Positions 51,132-60,091 of a stretch of 64,000 nucleotides of DNA are shown one piece after another. Location of the stretch: NCBI GenBank assembly GCA_905194315.1, contig CAJJRX010000005.1, positions 1 to 64,000 of the forward strand, read 5' to 3'. How positions within the stretch are numbered: position 1 is the first letter of the stretch; every line of letters starts with the position of its first letter. Source of the stretch: an uncultured Sutterella sp. (lineage in GTDB: Bacteria; Pseudomonadota; Gammaproteobacteria; Burkholderiales; Burkholderiaceae_F). The position numbers were made by a program, and so were the translations under genes. A model generated the notes under the pieces. The model saw only the letters and a list, made by a program, of their open reading frames with translations, searched no databases and was not told where the DNA came from.

Positions 51132-52460
51132 TTAGAGACTGCCGAGCGCGACAGCCACCACAAAGAGGGGACTGACCACACCGAGCATGATGCGGATGAG
51201 CCGCAGACGGGATTCGGTCATGTTCCGGCCGGTGAGCAGCTCCTGACGGGTGGCCGGCCAGGCAACCCAGGCCGCCGCAATGGCTATGCCGAAAGTCGAC
51301 AGCGGCATACCGACGTTACTGGTGACGTAGTCAAGGCAGTCAAACACGGTCTTGCCGAAGAACTTCACATCAGCCCAGGCGCCAAAGGAGAGGTTGGCAC
51401 ACAGACCGACAATGGCGCAGCCCGTGATCACAAGCACGATCGCCACGGTGCGGCCGATATTGAACTGACGGGTGATCATCGCCACGCAGGCTTCGAGCAT
51501 GGACATGGAGCTTGTGAGCGCTGCCACCACCAGACAAGCGTAAAAGATCACAGCGAATCCGTGACCGAAAGGCATTTGCGCAAAAATTGCAGGCATCGTC
51601 ACAAAGGTAAGCCCCGGTCCGGCGCTCGGGTCAACGCCGAACGCAAACACGGCCGGCATGATCATCAGGCCGCCGAGAATGGCTGCCATAATGGCAAGCA
51701 GCGCCACCCAGAAAACCGAGTTCGGCAGGTCCGCCTTCGGGTCGAGGTAGGAGCCGTAGGTGATCATAGTGCCCGCCCCCAGCGAGAGCGAGAAAAAGCA
51801 GAAACCCATCGCATTGAAAAGCGCCGAGGCGTTAAAGTCGGACCAGCGCGGCAGGAAGAGGAATTCCACCCCCTTCATGGCACCCGGGAGCGTGACGCCG
51901 CGCACAATCAGAATGAGCATCAGGATAAAGAGCGCGGGCATGAGGAATTTGGCCACATTCTCAATGCCTGACTCGATACCGCCGAGCACCACAACGGCGG
52001 TCACGGCAAGAAAGGCGAGCAGGTAGCAGTAGCTCACCGTGCCGTCAGAGACAAAGCCGCCGAAGAACTGCCCGAGCAGTTCGGGGTTGCTGATGAGTCC
52101 GTCACCGGTGATCGCATCGATGAGGTACTTGATGGTCCAGCCGCCCACACAGGCATAAAAGGAGAGAATCAGAAAGACGGTGAACACCCCGACGGCGCCG
52201 AAAAAGCCCCAGCCGCGGCCGCACACGCGGCGCAGACTTTCCACCGGACCGGCTCGCCCGGCGCGGCCCATGGCAAATTCGGCAATAAGCAGTGACACCC
52301 CGACGGTGAGGGTAAAGAAAATATAGGGCAGCATGAAAATAGAGCCGCCGTTGGTGCCGGCCATATACGGGAATTTCCAGATTGCCCCGAGTCCGACTGC
52401 GCTGCCGGCGCTGGCAAGAATGAAGCCGATTCTCGAGCCCCAGCCCGATGAGGTAGACAT
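51132..52460 (-). CDS. NSS-family sodium:amino-acid symporter (copy A)
   Basis: A 442-residue transporter of the neurotransmitter:sodium symporter family with about 12 helices. The helix 1 sodium/substrate motif GSAVGLGAIWKFPYMAGTNGG and the later GAGTMITYGSYL and DPSAGPGLTFVTMPAIFAQMPFG are present. Bacterial members import amino acids (LeuT, TnaT). Its substrate is unknown. It is the last of four tandem paralogues transcribed leftwards, 74 bp after copy B, and ends at a strong terminator. ATG 52460 (MSTSSGWGSRIGF). Confidence 0.92.
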   Translation of the reverse strand: MSTSSGWGSRIGFILASAGSAVGLGAIWKFPYMAGTNGGSIFMLPYIFFTLTVGVSLLIAEFAMGRAGRAGPVESLRRVCGRGWGFFGAVGVFTVFLILSFYACVGGWTIKYLIDAITGDGLISNPELLGQFFGGFVSDGTVSYCYLLAFLAVTAVVVLGGIESGIENVAKFLMPALFILMLILIVRGVTLPGAMKGVEFLFLPRWSDFNASALFNAMGFCFFSLSLGAGTMITYGSYLDPKADLPNSVFWVALLAIMAAILGGLMIMPAVFAFGVDPSAGPGLTFVTMPAIFAQMPFGHGFAVIFYACLVVAALTSSMSMLEACVAMITRQFNIGRTVAIVLVITGCAIVGLCANLSFGAWADVKFFGKTVFDCLDYVTSNVGMPLSTFGIAIAAAWVAWPATRQELLTGRNMTESRLRLIRIMLGVVSPLFVVAVALGSL

Positions 52461-52534
52461 AGCTTGAGTCCTTATTGTGTCTTTTGATTGGTGGTGAGGC
52501 GGTTACATTTCAGTAACCGTCTCCGTATTGTAGT

Positions 52535-53884
52535 TTAATTACCGAAATCGATGATACCAATGCCGTGCAGCATCACCACAATGATCAGCACCGGGGCAAG
52601 AACGCCGGCAATGAGGTGAAACAGCCGCAGAAAGTTCTTCGGATAGGGGTGCACGAGCTGGAGCTGCGCCTCAGCCATCGGACGGGCGAGCCAGGCCACC
52701 ACAATCCCGATCCCGAGCGCACCGATCGGCATACCGATATTGCTGGTGAGATAGTCAAAGAAATTGAAAAAACTCATCCCGGCAATCTTCACATTGGCAA
52801 GCGGACCGAAACTGAGCGCACACAGGATGCCGAGCATTGCCAGCGTGAGAAAGATCAGCAGCACGGCCACCGGACGCGGCATTTTCCACTCGTCATTGAG
52901 ATACTGCACGGACATCTCGAAAATGCTGATCGCGCTCGTGAGTGCAGCCACATACAGGCACACGTAAAACGTGATCGCAAAGAAGTGTCCGAAGGGGAGC
53001 TGCGCGAAAACAGCGGGCATCGTCGCGAAAGTGAGTCCGGGGCCCGCATCGGGACTGAGCCCGAAGGCAAACACTGCGGGCATGATCATCAGCCCGCCCA
53101 GAAGCGAGGCGATGATCGCCAGAAACACGATCCAGGTGACAGATCCGGGCAGATTGACTTTTTTGCTCAGATAGCTCCCGTAGTTCATCTGTGAGGCGGA
53201 GCCCACCGAGAGCGAGAAAAAGGCAAAGCCCATGGCGTTGAGAAGGCTCTGCGCCGTGAACTGGTTCCAGTCGGGCTCGAAGAGAAAACGCACCCCCTCC
53301 CAGGCACCCGGAAGGGTGAGACCGCGGCCGATGAGCACAAGCATCATCACAAAGAGCAGCGGCATGAGCACTTTGGAGAGGCGCTCAATGCCTTTTTCCA
53401 CCCCGAAGAGTACAACGAGCCCGGTGGAGGCGAGAAAGATCAGGTGCGAGATAACCGGGGCGAAGGCGCCGCTCGCGAAGCTGTCAAATTCGCTTCGCAT
53501 CAGTGCCGGGTCATTGATGATCCCGTTGCCGATGAGGGCCTGCCCCATGTAGTAGACACACCAGCCGCCCACGACGGAGTAAAAGGCAAGCACCAGATAG
53601 CCGGTGAGCACCGAGAGTTTGCCGATCCATGCAAAGGTCGAACCGCCCCAGCGCCGGAAGGCGCCTGCCGCCCCTGCACGGGCGCTTCTGCCCATGCACA
53701 TCTCCCCCATGAGCAGCACAAGGCCGATCGTGACAGTAAAGAAGATATACGGGAGCATGAAGATGGAACCGCCGTTGGTGCCGGCCATGTAGGGAAATTT
53801 CCAAATAGCGCCGAGGCCGACGGCACTGCCGGCGCTAGCCAAAATAAACCCGAGGCGAGAGCCCCACTGCGAGCGTTCAGTCAT
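52535..53884 (-). CDS. NSS-family sodium:amino-acid symporter (copy B)
   Basis: A 449-residue paralogue with the same landmarks: SAGSAVGLGAIWKFPYMAGTNGG in helix 1, SVGSASQMNYGSYLSK, and SPDAGPGLTFATMPAVFAQLPFG. About 12 helices. Start at ATG 53884 (MTERSQWGSRLGF) to align with the other copies; a longer frame to 53944 lacks a ribosome-binding site. A hairpin without a good T-run lies between it and copy C (53963-53989), so partial read-through from the T-box-controlled unit into this gene is possible. Substrate unknown. Confidence 0.92.
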   Translation of the reverse strand: MTERSQWGSRLGFILASAGSAVGLGAIWKFPYMAGTNGGSIFMLPYIFFTVTIGLVLLMGEMCMGRSARAGAAGAFRRWGGSTFAWIGKLSVLTGYLVLAFYSVVGGWCVYYMGQALIGNGIINDPALMRSEFDSFASGAFAPVISHLIFLASTGLVVLFGVEKGIERLSKVLMPLLFVMMLVLIGRGLTLPGAWEGVRFLFEPDWNQFTAQSLLNAMGFAFFSLSVGSASQMNYGSYLSKKVNLPGSVTWIVFLAIIASLLGGLMIMPAVFAFGLSPDAGPGLTFATMPAVFAQLPFGHFFAITFYVCLYVAALTSAISIFEMSVQYLNDEWKMPRPVAVLLIFLTLAMLGILCALSFGPLANVKIAGMSFFNFFDYLTSNIGMPIGALGIGIVVAWLARPMAEAQLQLVHPYPKNFLRLFHLIAGVLAPVLIIVVMLHGIGIIDFGN

Positions 53885-53962
53885 CGATATCCGGTGTGTC
53901 AGTAGATTGAAAAAAACGCTGGGCGCGGGCCCGGCGTTTTGCATTGAAAACGAAAATGGAAG

Positions 53963-53989
53963 CCTCCCGGTGCGTCGTGCACCGGGAGG
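53963..53989 (-). terminator. Weak terminator/hairpin between NSS copies C and B
   Basis: CCTCCCGGTGC/GCACCGGGAGG, an 11-bp perfect stem with a 5-nt loop 15 bp past copy C; downstream on the minus strand are only scattered T residues (CTTCCATTTTCG). Confidence 0.6.
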
Positions 53990-54003
53990 TTTCCGCTAAC
54001 AGG

Positions 54004-55350
54004 TTACATTAGACCAGAAATCAGCACAACAAGCACCAGAATCGGGGCAACTGTTGTCATCATCAGGCGTAGCAGACCTAATTTTGCCTCAGATAAGCCT
54101 GTGGCGTCAGGATTTTTGAGGGTTGATCTCACCTGCGGCCAGCAGACGACACTCGCGAGCAGCAGAATCACCAGACCGCCGACGGGCAGCGACAGGTTGC
54201 TCGTGAAGAAGTCAAAGATATCAAAGAAGGTCTTGCCGCCGAAGAAAGTCACGTCCGAGAGGATGCCGAACGACAGGCACGGGAGCACGCCCACTACAGC
54301 AAGCGCCACGGTCGAGAGTACGGCCGCTTTGGCACGGCTCATGCTGTACTCGTCAACAAGGAACGCAACAAGAATTTCGATAAGCGAAATCGAGCTGGTG
54401 ATGGCCGCCACGGCAATGCACAGATAGAACATCACTGCAAAGAGCTGACCGAACGGGAGCTGTGCAAACACGGCCGGCATTGTGATGAACGTGAGGCCGG
54501 GGCCCGCGCTCGGGTCAAGCCCGAAGGCGAACACCGCCGGCATGATCATCAGACCGCCGAGCAGCGAGGAGATCAGGGTGAGCACCGTGATCCAGACGCA
54601 GCCGTTGACCACGTTGGAGTTCTCCTTCAGATACGAGCCGTAGGTGAGCATGCAGCCGCAGCCCACACACAGCGAGAAGAACACAAAGCCCATGGCCTGG
54701 AGCAGTCCGCTCAGCGTAAAGGCCGACGGGTCAAACTTGAAGAGGTATTCCACACCGGCCCAGGAACCGGGAAGCGTGAGACCGCGGCCGATGAGCACGA
54801 GCATCATCACAAAGAGCAGCGGCATGAGGACCTTGCTCACGCGTTCGATCCCGCGGGTGACGTCAAAGGCGACGATCAGACCGTTGAGCAGCAGAAAGAG
54901 CCACTGATAGCCGAGCGCCATGATGGGGTTGGAGGTGAGCTCACCGAAATGCGCACCGAGCTGCGCCTGATCGGTGATGAGGCCCGAGCCCGTGAGTGCT
55001 TCACAGAAGTACGCAAGCGTCCAGCCGCCGATGGCCGAGTAGAAGGTCATCACGAGAAAGCCCGTGATCACCCCCAGATAGCCCACCGGCACCCATTTGC
55101 TGCCGGCGATTTTGCGGTAGGTGGTCACAATCCCGCCGCGGCCGAGGTGACCGAGCGTGATTTCTGCAATCAGCAGGGTGAGCCCCACGGTAAGGGTGAG
55201 CACAATGTAGGGGAACAGAAAGGCGCTTCCACCGTTGGAACCCGCCATGTAGGGGAATTTCCAGATTGCCCCCAGACCGACGGCGGCGCCGACGCTCGCG
55301 AGAATAAAGCCGATCCGGCTGGTCCAGGATTTTCTTTGTGTATTAGGCAT
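54004..55350 (-). CDS. NSS-family symporter (copy C), predicted tryptophan importer
   Basis: A 448-residue, about 12-helix NSS transporter: SVGAAVGLGAIWKFPYMAGSNGGSAF, VGCGCMLTYGSYLKE, DPSAGPGLTFITMPAVFAQLPFG. Family knowledge: bacterial NSS proteins include the tryptophan symporter TnaT. Context: this is the only copy of the four with its own promoter and a T-box whose specifier reads UGG, so tryptophan is the likely substrate. The start is ATG 55350 (MPNTQRKSW), about 80 bp after a second terminator-like hairpin in the leader; AAAGAC is the only ribosome-binding candidate. Confidence 0.9.
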   Translation of the reverse strand: MPNTQRKSWTSRIGFILASVGAAVGLGAIWKFPYMAGSNGGSAFLFPYIVLTLTVGLTLLIAEITLGHLGRGGIVTTYRKIAGSKWVPVGYLGVITGFLVMTFYSAIGGWTLAYFCEALTGSGLITDQAQLGAHFGELTSNPIMALGYQWLFLLLNGLIVAFDVTRGIERVSKVLMPLLFVMMLVLIGRGLTLPGSWAGVEYLFKFDPSAFTLSGLLQAMGFVFFSLCVGCGCMLTYGSYLKENSNVVNGCVWITVLTLISSLLGGLMIMPAVFAFGLDPSAGPGLTFITMPAVFAQLPFGQLFAVMFYLCIAVAAITSSISLIEILVAFLVDEYSMSRAKAAVLSTVALAVVGVLPCLSFGILSDVTFFGGKTFFDIFDFFTSNLSLPVGGLVILLLASVVCWPQVRSTLKNPDATGLSEAKLGLLRLMMTTVAPILVLVVLISGLM

Positions 55351-55432
55351 GATGTCAGTCTTTATAGTGCTGCGGCTTTGTCCCCGGTCGGGGCAGAGCC
55401 CGGAAGGACGGAAAACAAGTCCGCTACAGACG

Positions 55433-55468
55433 AAAAAACTCCACCGGCAGGGTTACTGTCGAGGAGTT
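55433..55468 (-). terminator. Second terminator-like hairpin in the NSS copy C leader
   Basis: On the minus strand AACTCC and GGAGTT arms enclose CG-a-CAG/CTG-c-CG and are followed by TTTTTT. It is 82 bp before the start codon and does not overlap the antiterminator, so it is not explained by the T-box switch alone. Confidence 0.65.
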
Positions 55469-55494
55469 CGTGACAAATCTGCAAAATACAAAGG

Positions 55495-55544
55495 CACACT
55501 CCTGCGACAGCGCCTGTCGCTGTCGAATCCATAAGGACGAGTGT
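55495..55544 (-). terminator. Regulated terminator of the NSS copy C T-box
   Basis: On the minus strand ACACTC-gt-CCT, part of the antiterminator, can pair with AGGAGTGT; CGACAGCG/CGCTGTCG forms the top. CCTTTGTATTTT follows, a poorer U-tract than in the trp leader. Confidence 0.65.
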
Positions 55545-55783
55545 TTTTCACCCGCGGTGCCACCTTATGTTCACGGTCCGCCCGGGAGCCGTGCGCTCAA
55601 TACGGGAGCAGACACTCCCTAAACCACTCACGCAGGTTCTCGCGTCGCAGAATACTAGGCAGTTCCCTGCTTTTGACTGCGCCCTCAGCGGCCCATTTGA
55701 CGACCAGTGTCTTACCCGACTCTCACCTTACTCGGGCTCTCTCAGAAGTCTTCGTTCGCCTTTACTTCCGCTTCAACGGTGTA
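55495..55783 (-). promoter_or_regulatory. T-box riboswitch (tRNA-Trp) controlling NSS copy C
   Basis: Reading leftwards from about 55783, the first 118 nt match the trp leader with one mismatch, including AGCGG/CCGCT, AGTA, AGAGAG, GGTGAGAG and CAAATGGG with specifier UGG at 55693-55695. The T-box AAGGTGGCACCGCGGG is at 55551-55566 in antiterminator CATAAGG ... CCTTATG (55530-55569). The bulge UGGC again fits a GCCA tRNA end. The central part (about 55575-55640) differs from the trp leader, so the conserved parts are functional rather than a whole recent copy. Uncharged tRNA-Trp should increase transporter expression. Confidence 0.9.
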
Positions 55784-55789
55784 ATGCCC

Positions 55790-55818
55790 ATGCTAAGGCG
55801 CTTAACGCATTACGTCAA
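55790..55818 (-). promoter_or_regulatory. Promoter of the NSS copy C T-box leader
   Basis: On the minus strand TTGACG (55818-55813), 17 bp, TAGCAT (55795-55790); the same -35 and spacing as the trp leader promoter. The predicted start at about 55783 coincides with the onset of leader identity. Confidence 0.75.
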
Positions 55819-55910
55819 GCCGTGAGCACAGGCTTTACGCATGCTAGCACGGCAGACGCAGAAATGCTAGGCGAAATTCTCTAGTGGAAAACCACGTCTC
55901 AGAGGCGCCC

Positions 55911-55946
55911 AAAAAAAATCCCGCTCGCCGTCGGGCGCGAGCGGGA
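55911..55946 (-). terminator. Terminator of NSS copy D
   Basis: TCCCGCTCG/CGAGCGGGA followed by T8 on the minus strand, 24 bp after the stop. It separates copy D from the T-box unit. Confidence 0.88.
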
Positions 55947-55969
55947 GATGATGGAGCCAGTCGGGCTGA

Positions 55970-57304
55970 TCAGTCAAAAAGGCCCTGATAGATCGCCACG
56001 GCCACGAGTACCGGTGCGAGCACGGCAATCGAGAAGCGAAGCAGCGAGAGCGCCTTCGGGCTGTAGACTTTCACCGCACAGATCTGCTCACGCATCGTGG
56101 GCCAGGCAAGCCAGCCCGCAAGCAGCGCGACCGCCAGACCGCCGAGCGGCATGAGGTAGTTCGAGCAGACGTAGTCGAGGAAATCAAAGAGCGTACGGCC
56201 GAAGAACGTGTAGCTGCCCCAGGGGCCAAACGACAGAGCACAGGCGCTGCCGAGCAGCAGCAGAGCAACCCAGTTGATGAGGGTGGCTTTTTTGCGCGAG
56301 AGGTGCCACTCGTTCTGCAGATAGGCGGTGACGACCTCAAGGCAGGAGACTGCGGAGGTGAGGGCGGCGACCATCAGGCAGATGTAAAAGAGCACGGCAA
56401 AGAGGTAGCCGAAATGCACGTGCGAGAAAATAATCGGAATGGTGATGAACACGAGTCCCGGACCGCCGTTGGGCTCAAGCCCGAAGGCAAAGACGGCGGG
56501 CATGATCATCAGACCGGCAAGAATGGCGGCCTGAATGGCAAGCAGCGCCACCCAGAGACTGGCGTTGGGAATGTCGGTTTTATCCGAGAGGTACGAGCCG
56601 TAGGTCACCAGAATCCCGGCGCCGAGCGAGAGCGAGAAGAAGGTAAAGCCCATCGCGTTGAGAATGGCCGAGCCTGTGACGCGGTCGAGATCAAAGTCAA
56701 ACAGATAGACCACCCCGGCCCAGGCGCCGTCGAGCGTGAGTGCACGCACAATCAGTGCGATCATCAGCACAAAGAGCGTCGGCATGAGGTATTTGGCAAG
56801 CCGCTCGATGCCGCCCTCCACACCGAGCGCGACCGTGCCGCAGGTGAGGGTGAGAAAGACCGAGTGCCAGAACACGTTACGCTCGGGGGTGCTCACCAGA
56901 TCGCCGAAGTGCGCTTTGAGCAGTGCCGCATCGTTGATGATAATGTTGCCCGAGAGCGCATCCCATAGATAGGCTGCACACCAGCCGCCCACCACCGAGT
57001 AGTAGGAGAGAATCAGAAACGAGGTGAGTACGCCCATGGCGCCCACGAGCGAGAACCAGCGCCCGCCCACGCGGCGCATGGCGGCCACCACAGAGCCGCG
57101 GCCCCTGCGTCCGATGGCCACCTCCGCCATCACGAGCGTCACGCCGATTGTAATGGTGAAAACGATGTAGGGAATGATGAAAGCTGCTCCGCCGTTGGCG
57201 CCCGCCCAGAAAGGAAATTTCCAGATGGCGCCCAGACCGATGGCCGAGCCTGCACTGGCCAGAATGAATCCGAGCCGTGAACTCCATTGCGAGTTTGTTG
57301 ACAT
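55970..57304 (-). CDS. NSS-family sodium:amino-acid symporter (copy D)
   Basis: A 444-residue paralogue with SAGSAIGLGAIWKFPFWAGANGGAAF in helix 1, LGAGILVTYGSYLSDK and EPNGGPGLVFITIPIIFSHVHFG. It is the most divergent of the four at the helix 1 and PxxGPGL substrate-side stretches (FPFWAGANGG against FPYMAG.NGG), which suggests a different amino-acid preference. Start ATG 57304 (MSTNSQWSSRLGF); upstream codons are non-conserved. AAAGAAAA is a weak ribosome-binding site. First of the cluster; its own terminator insulates it from copy C. Confidence 0.92.
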   Translation of the reverse strand: MSTNSQWSSRLGFILASAGSAIGLGAIWKFPFWAGANGGAAFIIPYIVFTITIGVTLVMAEVAIGRRGRGSVVAAMRRVGGRWFSLVGAMGVLTSFLILSYYSVVGGWCAAYLWDALSGNIIINDAALLKAHFGDLVSTPERNVFWHSVFLTLTCGTVALGVEGGIERLAKYLMPTLFVLMIALIVRALTLDGAWAGVVYLFDFDLDRVTGSAILNAMGFTFFSLSLGAGILVTYGSYLSDKTDIPNASLWVALLAIQAAILAGLMIMPAVFAFGLEPNGGPGLVFITIPIIFSHVHFGYLFAVLFYICLMVAALTSAVSCLEVVTAYLQNEWHLSRKKATLINWVALLLLGSACALSFGPWGSYTFFGRTLFDFLDYVCSNYLMPLGGLAVALLAGWLAWPTMREQICAVKVYSPKALSLLRFSIAVLAPVLVAVAIYQGLFD

Positions 57305-57585
57305 GGCAGTTTTTTCTTTGAAGTGTAATTGTATTTGTCCCGCAGACTGCACCGCTCTGGCACACCCCGCGCCCCGCAGCCCCTGCAGCAAAAGTGTTTT
57401 CAGAGTCTTCCGGAGTATCTTCCATTCTAGCGGTGAAATCGGCCGCTATACAAAAGCCAACCAAATATTGAGTTGACGTTAGACGTCGGAATAAACGGAT
57501 AGGTGTATTGTCGTAGAGAGGCTGTGTCCGGCCTGCAGAGGCAAGGCACAGCCAAAACGGAATTTTTCTCTGAGGATGGTGACTG

Positions 57586-58329
57586 ATGCTCAAACAAACG
57601 ATTCTCTGTGCCGCACTCGGTGCGGCACTTCTCGGGGCCGGTGCGGCAGGTGCGGTGCCCGCACCCGCTGACAAAGGCATGGAGGTTCAGGTGTCGGGGA
57701 GCGCCGCCTTGAGTGTGCCCAATGACGAGGCGGTGCTCAGCTTTTCCGTGATCGAAGAGGGACGGGATGCGAAAAGCGCTTCTGAAAAAGCCATTGCCCG
57801 CAGCAATGCCGCACTCAGTGCCCTGAAAAAGAGCCCGCTTGCCGCGTCGCTGGAATCCATGCAGACGGCAGGCTTTTCAGTGAACCCTCGCTACACGCAG
57901 AGCAGCGAGAAGGCTGCCGCGAGAATTGACGGCTGGGAGGCGGCCGTGCAGCTGCGCGTTGTGGTGCGCGATGTGGAGAAGACCGGTGAGATTATGGCAC
58001 TCGCCGGCGAGTCCATGGATTACGACGGCGTGAGTTTCCGTGTCTCGAGAAAAGCCCGTCAGGCTGCAGAGGCCGAGCTCCTGAACCGGGCGACCCTCAA
58101 CGCGGTGGCCAAACTCAATGCCATCTCAAAGACGATGGGGCTCACCGAGCGGGAGGTGAAAATGACCAAGCTCACGGTGATGCATCAGACAAGCGCACCG
58201 CGCTACTTTGCCATGGCAAAGACAGCAGCGGCGAATGCCGCTGCACGGCTTGCGCCGCAGGTCGAGGGCGGCACCTCCGAGGTTGAACTGCATGTGAATG
58301 CCGAAGCGCTCATCATGCCGGCAAAGTAG
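57586..58329 (+). CDS. SIMPL-domain (DUF541) periplasmic protein
   Basis: The 247-residue protein starts with a signal peptide (residues 1-23, ILCAALGAALLGAGAAGA) and contains the SIMPL/DUF541 fold: VQVSGSAALSVPNDEAVLSFSVIEEGRDAKSASEKAIARSN and YDGVSFRVSRKARQAAEAELLNRATLNAVAKL. Family members (YggE, BP26) are implicated in oxidative-stress tolerance, form oligomeric rings, and have no known enzymatic activity. GAGGATGGTG precedes ATG 57586. Divergent from NSS copy D; a shared terminator separates it from psd. Confidence 0.9.
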   Translation: MLKQTILCAALGAALLGAGAAGAVPAPADKGMEVQVSGSAALSVPNDEAVLSFSVIEEGRDAKSASEKAIARSNAALSALKKSPLAASLESMQTAGFSVNPRYTQSSEKAAARIDGWEAAVQLRVVVRDVEKTGEIMALAGESMDYDGVSFRVSRKARQAAEAELLNRATLNAVAKLNAISKTMGLTEREVKMTKLTVMHQTSAPRYFAMAKTAAANAAARLAPQVEGGTSEVELHVNAEALIMPAK

Positions 58330-58343
58330 AACCGCAAAAACAG

Positions 58344-58383
58344 AAAAAGCCGCGCTTTTCTCAGGAAAAACGCGGCTTTTTTT
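58344..58383. terminator. Bidirectional terminator, SIMPL gene / psd
   Basis: AAAGCCGCG and CGCGGCTTT arms with a 14-nt loop and A/T runs on both sides, between convergent genes. Confidence 0.85.
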
Positions 58384-58396
58384 CTTTTCCGAAGGA

Positions 58397-59044
58397 TCAG
58401 AGACGGGCAACCGTGCTCATCACGCCGGTGACCTTGTCGCCAATCGAGACGGTGATCTCGGCATCAAGCGGCAGGTACAGATCCACACGGGAGCCAAAGC
58501 GGATAAAGCCGTAGCGCTGACCGCGCTCGAGCGTGTCACCCACGTTGGTGTAGCAGAGAATGCGGCGGGCAACGAGACCGGCAACCTGCACAAACGTCAC
58601 GCTGCGGCCTTCGGGCGTGATCACACGCACGGCGTTGCGTTCATTGTCAGTGGAGGCCTTGTCGAGGTCGGCGCTCAGAAAGAGCCCGGGTGTGTAGCGG
58701 ATCTCCTGAACCACACCGGTGACAGGCGCCTTCTGGCTGTGCACGTTGAAGACGTTCATAAAGATCGAGACCATCTGGGCCTTTTCGCCCGTGAGCGGGT
58801 CATCAGCCATCTGCACCTTGCACACACGGCCGTCGACCGGGCTCACCACGGCGCGTGGGTCGTTAGGCAGCTCGCGGGCGGGGTCGCGGAAGAACTGCAG
58901 GCTGAAGACGGTAAAGAGCGCGGCAATGGCCGCAAAAAAGTCCCAGTCAAGCAGATAAAGAATGATCGTGACGATCAGACCGCCCAGAATAATGGGGCGC
59001 CCTTCCTTGGCAAAGAAGGGATGAGGATAGAGTTTGGTGTTCAC
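58397..59044 (-). CDS. psd: Phosphatidylserine decarboxylase proenzyme
   Basis: The 215-residue protein is the short Psd form that makes phosphatidylethanolamine from phosphatidylserine. The self-cleavage site that generates the pyruvoyl cofactor is the GS in [16 protein letters not shown] (about residue 180). One or two N-terminal membrane helices (about 20-50), then [12 protein letters not shown] and [21 protein letters not shown] 59044. It follows pssA on the same strand with a terminator between, so the successive steps of one pathway are neighbours but separable in expression. Confidence 0.95.
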   Translation of the reverse strand: MNTKLYPHPFFAKEGRPIILGGLIVTIILYLLDWDFFAAIAALFTVFSLQFFRDPARELPNDPRAVVSPVDGRVCKVQMADDPLTGEKAQMVSIFMNVFNVHSQKAPVTGVVQEIRYTPGLFLSADLDKASTDNERNAVRVITPEGRSVTFVQVAGLVARRILCYTNVGDTLERGQRYGFIRFGSRVDLYLPLDAEITVSIGDKVTGVMSTVARL

Positions 59045-59120
59045 AGTCAGAATTCCAAAAATGAACTAATGAATGGTTGCGCTCATCATATAGCAAAACT
59101 GCGGGCGCGGGGCAAAAGTT

Positions 59121-59174
59121 TGAAAAAAAGAAAACCGGAGTTCCGGTGCGCTGACGGCAGGAACTCCGGCGGTT
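59121..59174 (-). terminator. Terminator of pssA
   Basis: On the minus strand AACC-g-CCGGAGTTCC and GGAACTCCGGTT arms are followed by TTCTTTTTTTC. Confidence 0.82.
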
Positions 59175-59227
59175 TTAAGCGTTTCACCCGCAGACGGTCT
59201 GCCGGAAGGCTCTGCGGGCGTTGTGCC

Positions 59228-60091
59228 TTAGTGCTGCTGGGCTTTTTCTTCCTCTTTGCCCTGAGCCTGCATGGCGGCAATCGACCGGGCAATGTCGGCC
59301 TGAATCGGATTGGGTTTGCCCGTCCAGTAGCAGTAGAACCCGTAGGCATAGCCCGAGAGCGCATAAATGCAGAAGAGGATAAAGATCGAGAGCGAGGTGT
59401 TCGAGGAGATCGCGAGGAACAGAAGCGCACCCACGACGATCACCCAGAAGGGGATGGTCTTCACCACCGCATAGCTCTTGCCGGAGAAAAACGGCGCATT
59501 CGAAACCATGGTGAGCCCGGCGTAGAGCGTCACCACAGCACAGATCTGCGGAATGGCATCGACGGCAAAGTCAGGGATGTGACCTTCCACACAGAGCCAC
59601 ACAAAGCCGCACACGAGCGCCGCGGCGGCCGGTGAGGGAAGCCCCTGGAAGTAGTTCTTGCTCACCACGCCCACATTGCAGTTAAAGCGGGCCAGACGCA
59701 GCAGGGCGCAGAGCGCGTACACAAACGCGATCGCCCAGCCGAGCTTGCCCAGATTGTTGAGCGTGAATTCGTAGGCGATCAGACCCGGGGCGATACCGAA
59801 GCTCACCGCGTCGGCGAGCGAGTCCATCTGCACCCCGAACTCGGACTGCGTGTGAGTGAGTCGGGCGACACGACCGTCCATGCCGTCAAAAAGCATGGAA
59901 AAGAAAACGGCAATGGCGGCAGACAAGAAGTCACCGTTCATCGCGGCGATGATGCCGTAGAAGGCGGCAAAGAGGGCGGCGGCCGTAAAAGCATTGGGCA
60001 GCACATAGATACTCTTTGACTTCACGGCTTGAATTCGGCGCTGGCTGATAGCAGTCAGGCTTTCCCGCTGATTGGGAGGCGTTACTGTCAT
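59228..60091 (-). CDS. pssA: CDP-diacylglycerol-serine O-phosphatidyltransferase
   Basis: The 287-residue integral membrane enzyme joins serine to CDP-diacylglycerol to form phosphatidylserine. The CDP-alcohol phosphotransferase motif DG-x2-AR-x8-G-x3-D-x3-D is complete in FDGMDGRVARLTHTQSEFGVQMDSLAD (about residues 68-95). About eight helices; the first 25 residues are polar. This is the type II (membrane) enzyme found in most bacteria, not the E. coli PssA. ATG 60091. Upstream of psd. Confidence 0.95.
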   Translation of the reverse strand: MTVTPPNQRESLTAISQRRIQAVKSKSIYVLPNAFTAAALFAAFYGIIAAMNGDFLSAAIAVFFSMLFDGMDGRVARLTHTQSEFGVQMDSLADAVSFGIAPGLIAYEFTLNNLGKLGWAIAFVYALCALLRLARFNCNVGVVSKNYFQGLPSPAAAALVCGFVWLCVEGHIPDFAVDAIPQICAVVTLYAGLTMVSNAPFFSGKSYAVVKTIPFWVIVVGALLFLAISSNTSLSIFILFCIYALSGYAYGFYCYWTGKPNPIQADIARSIAAMQAQGKEEEKAQQH

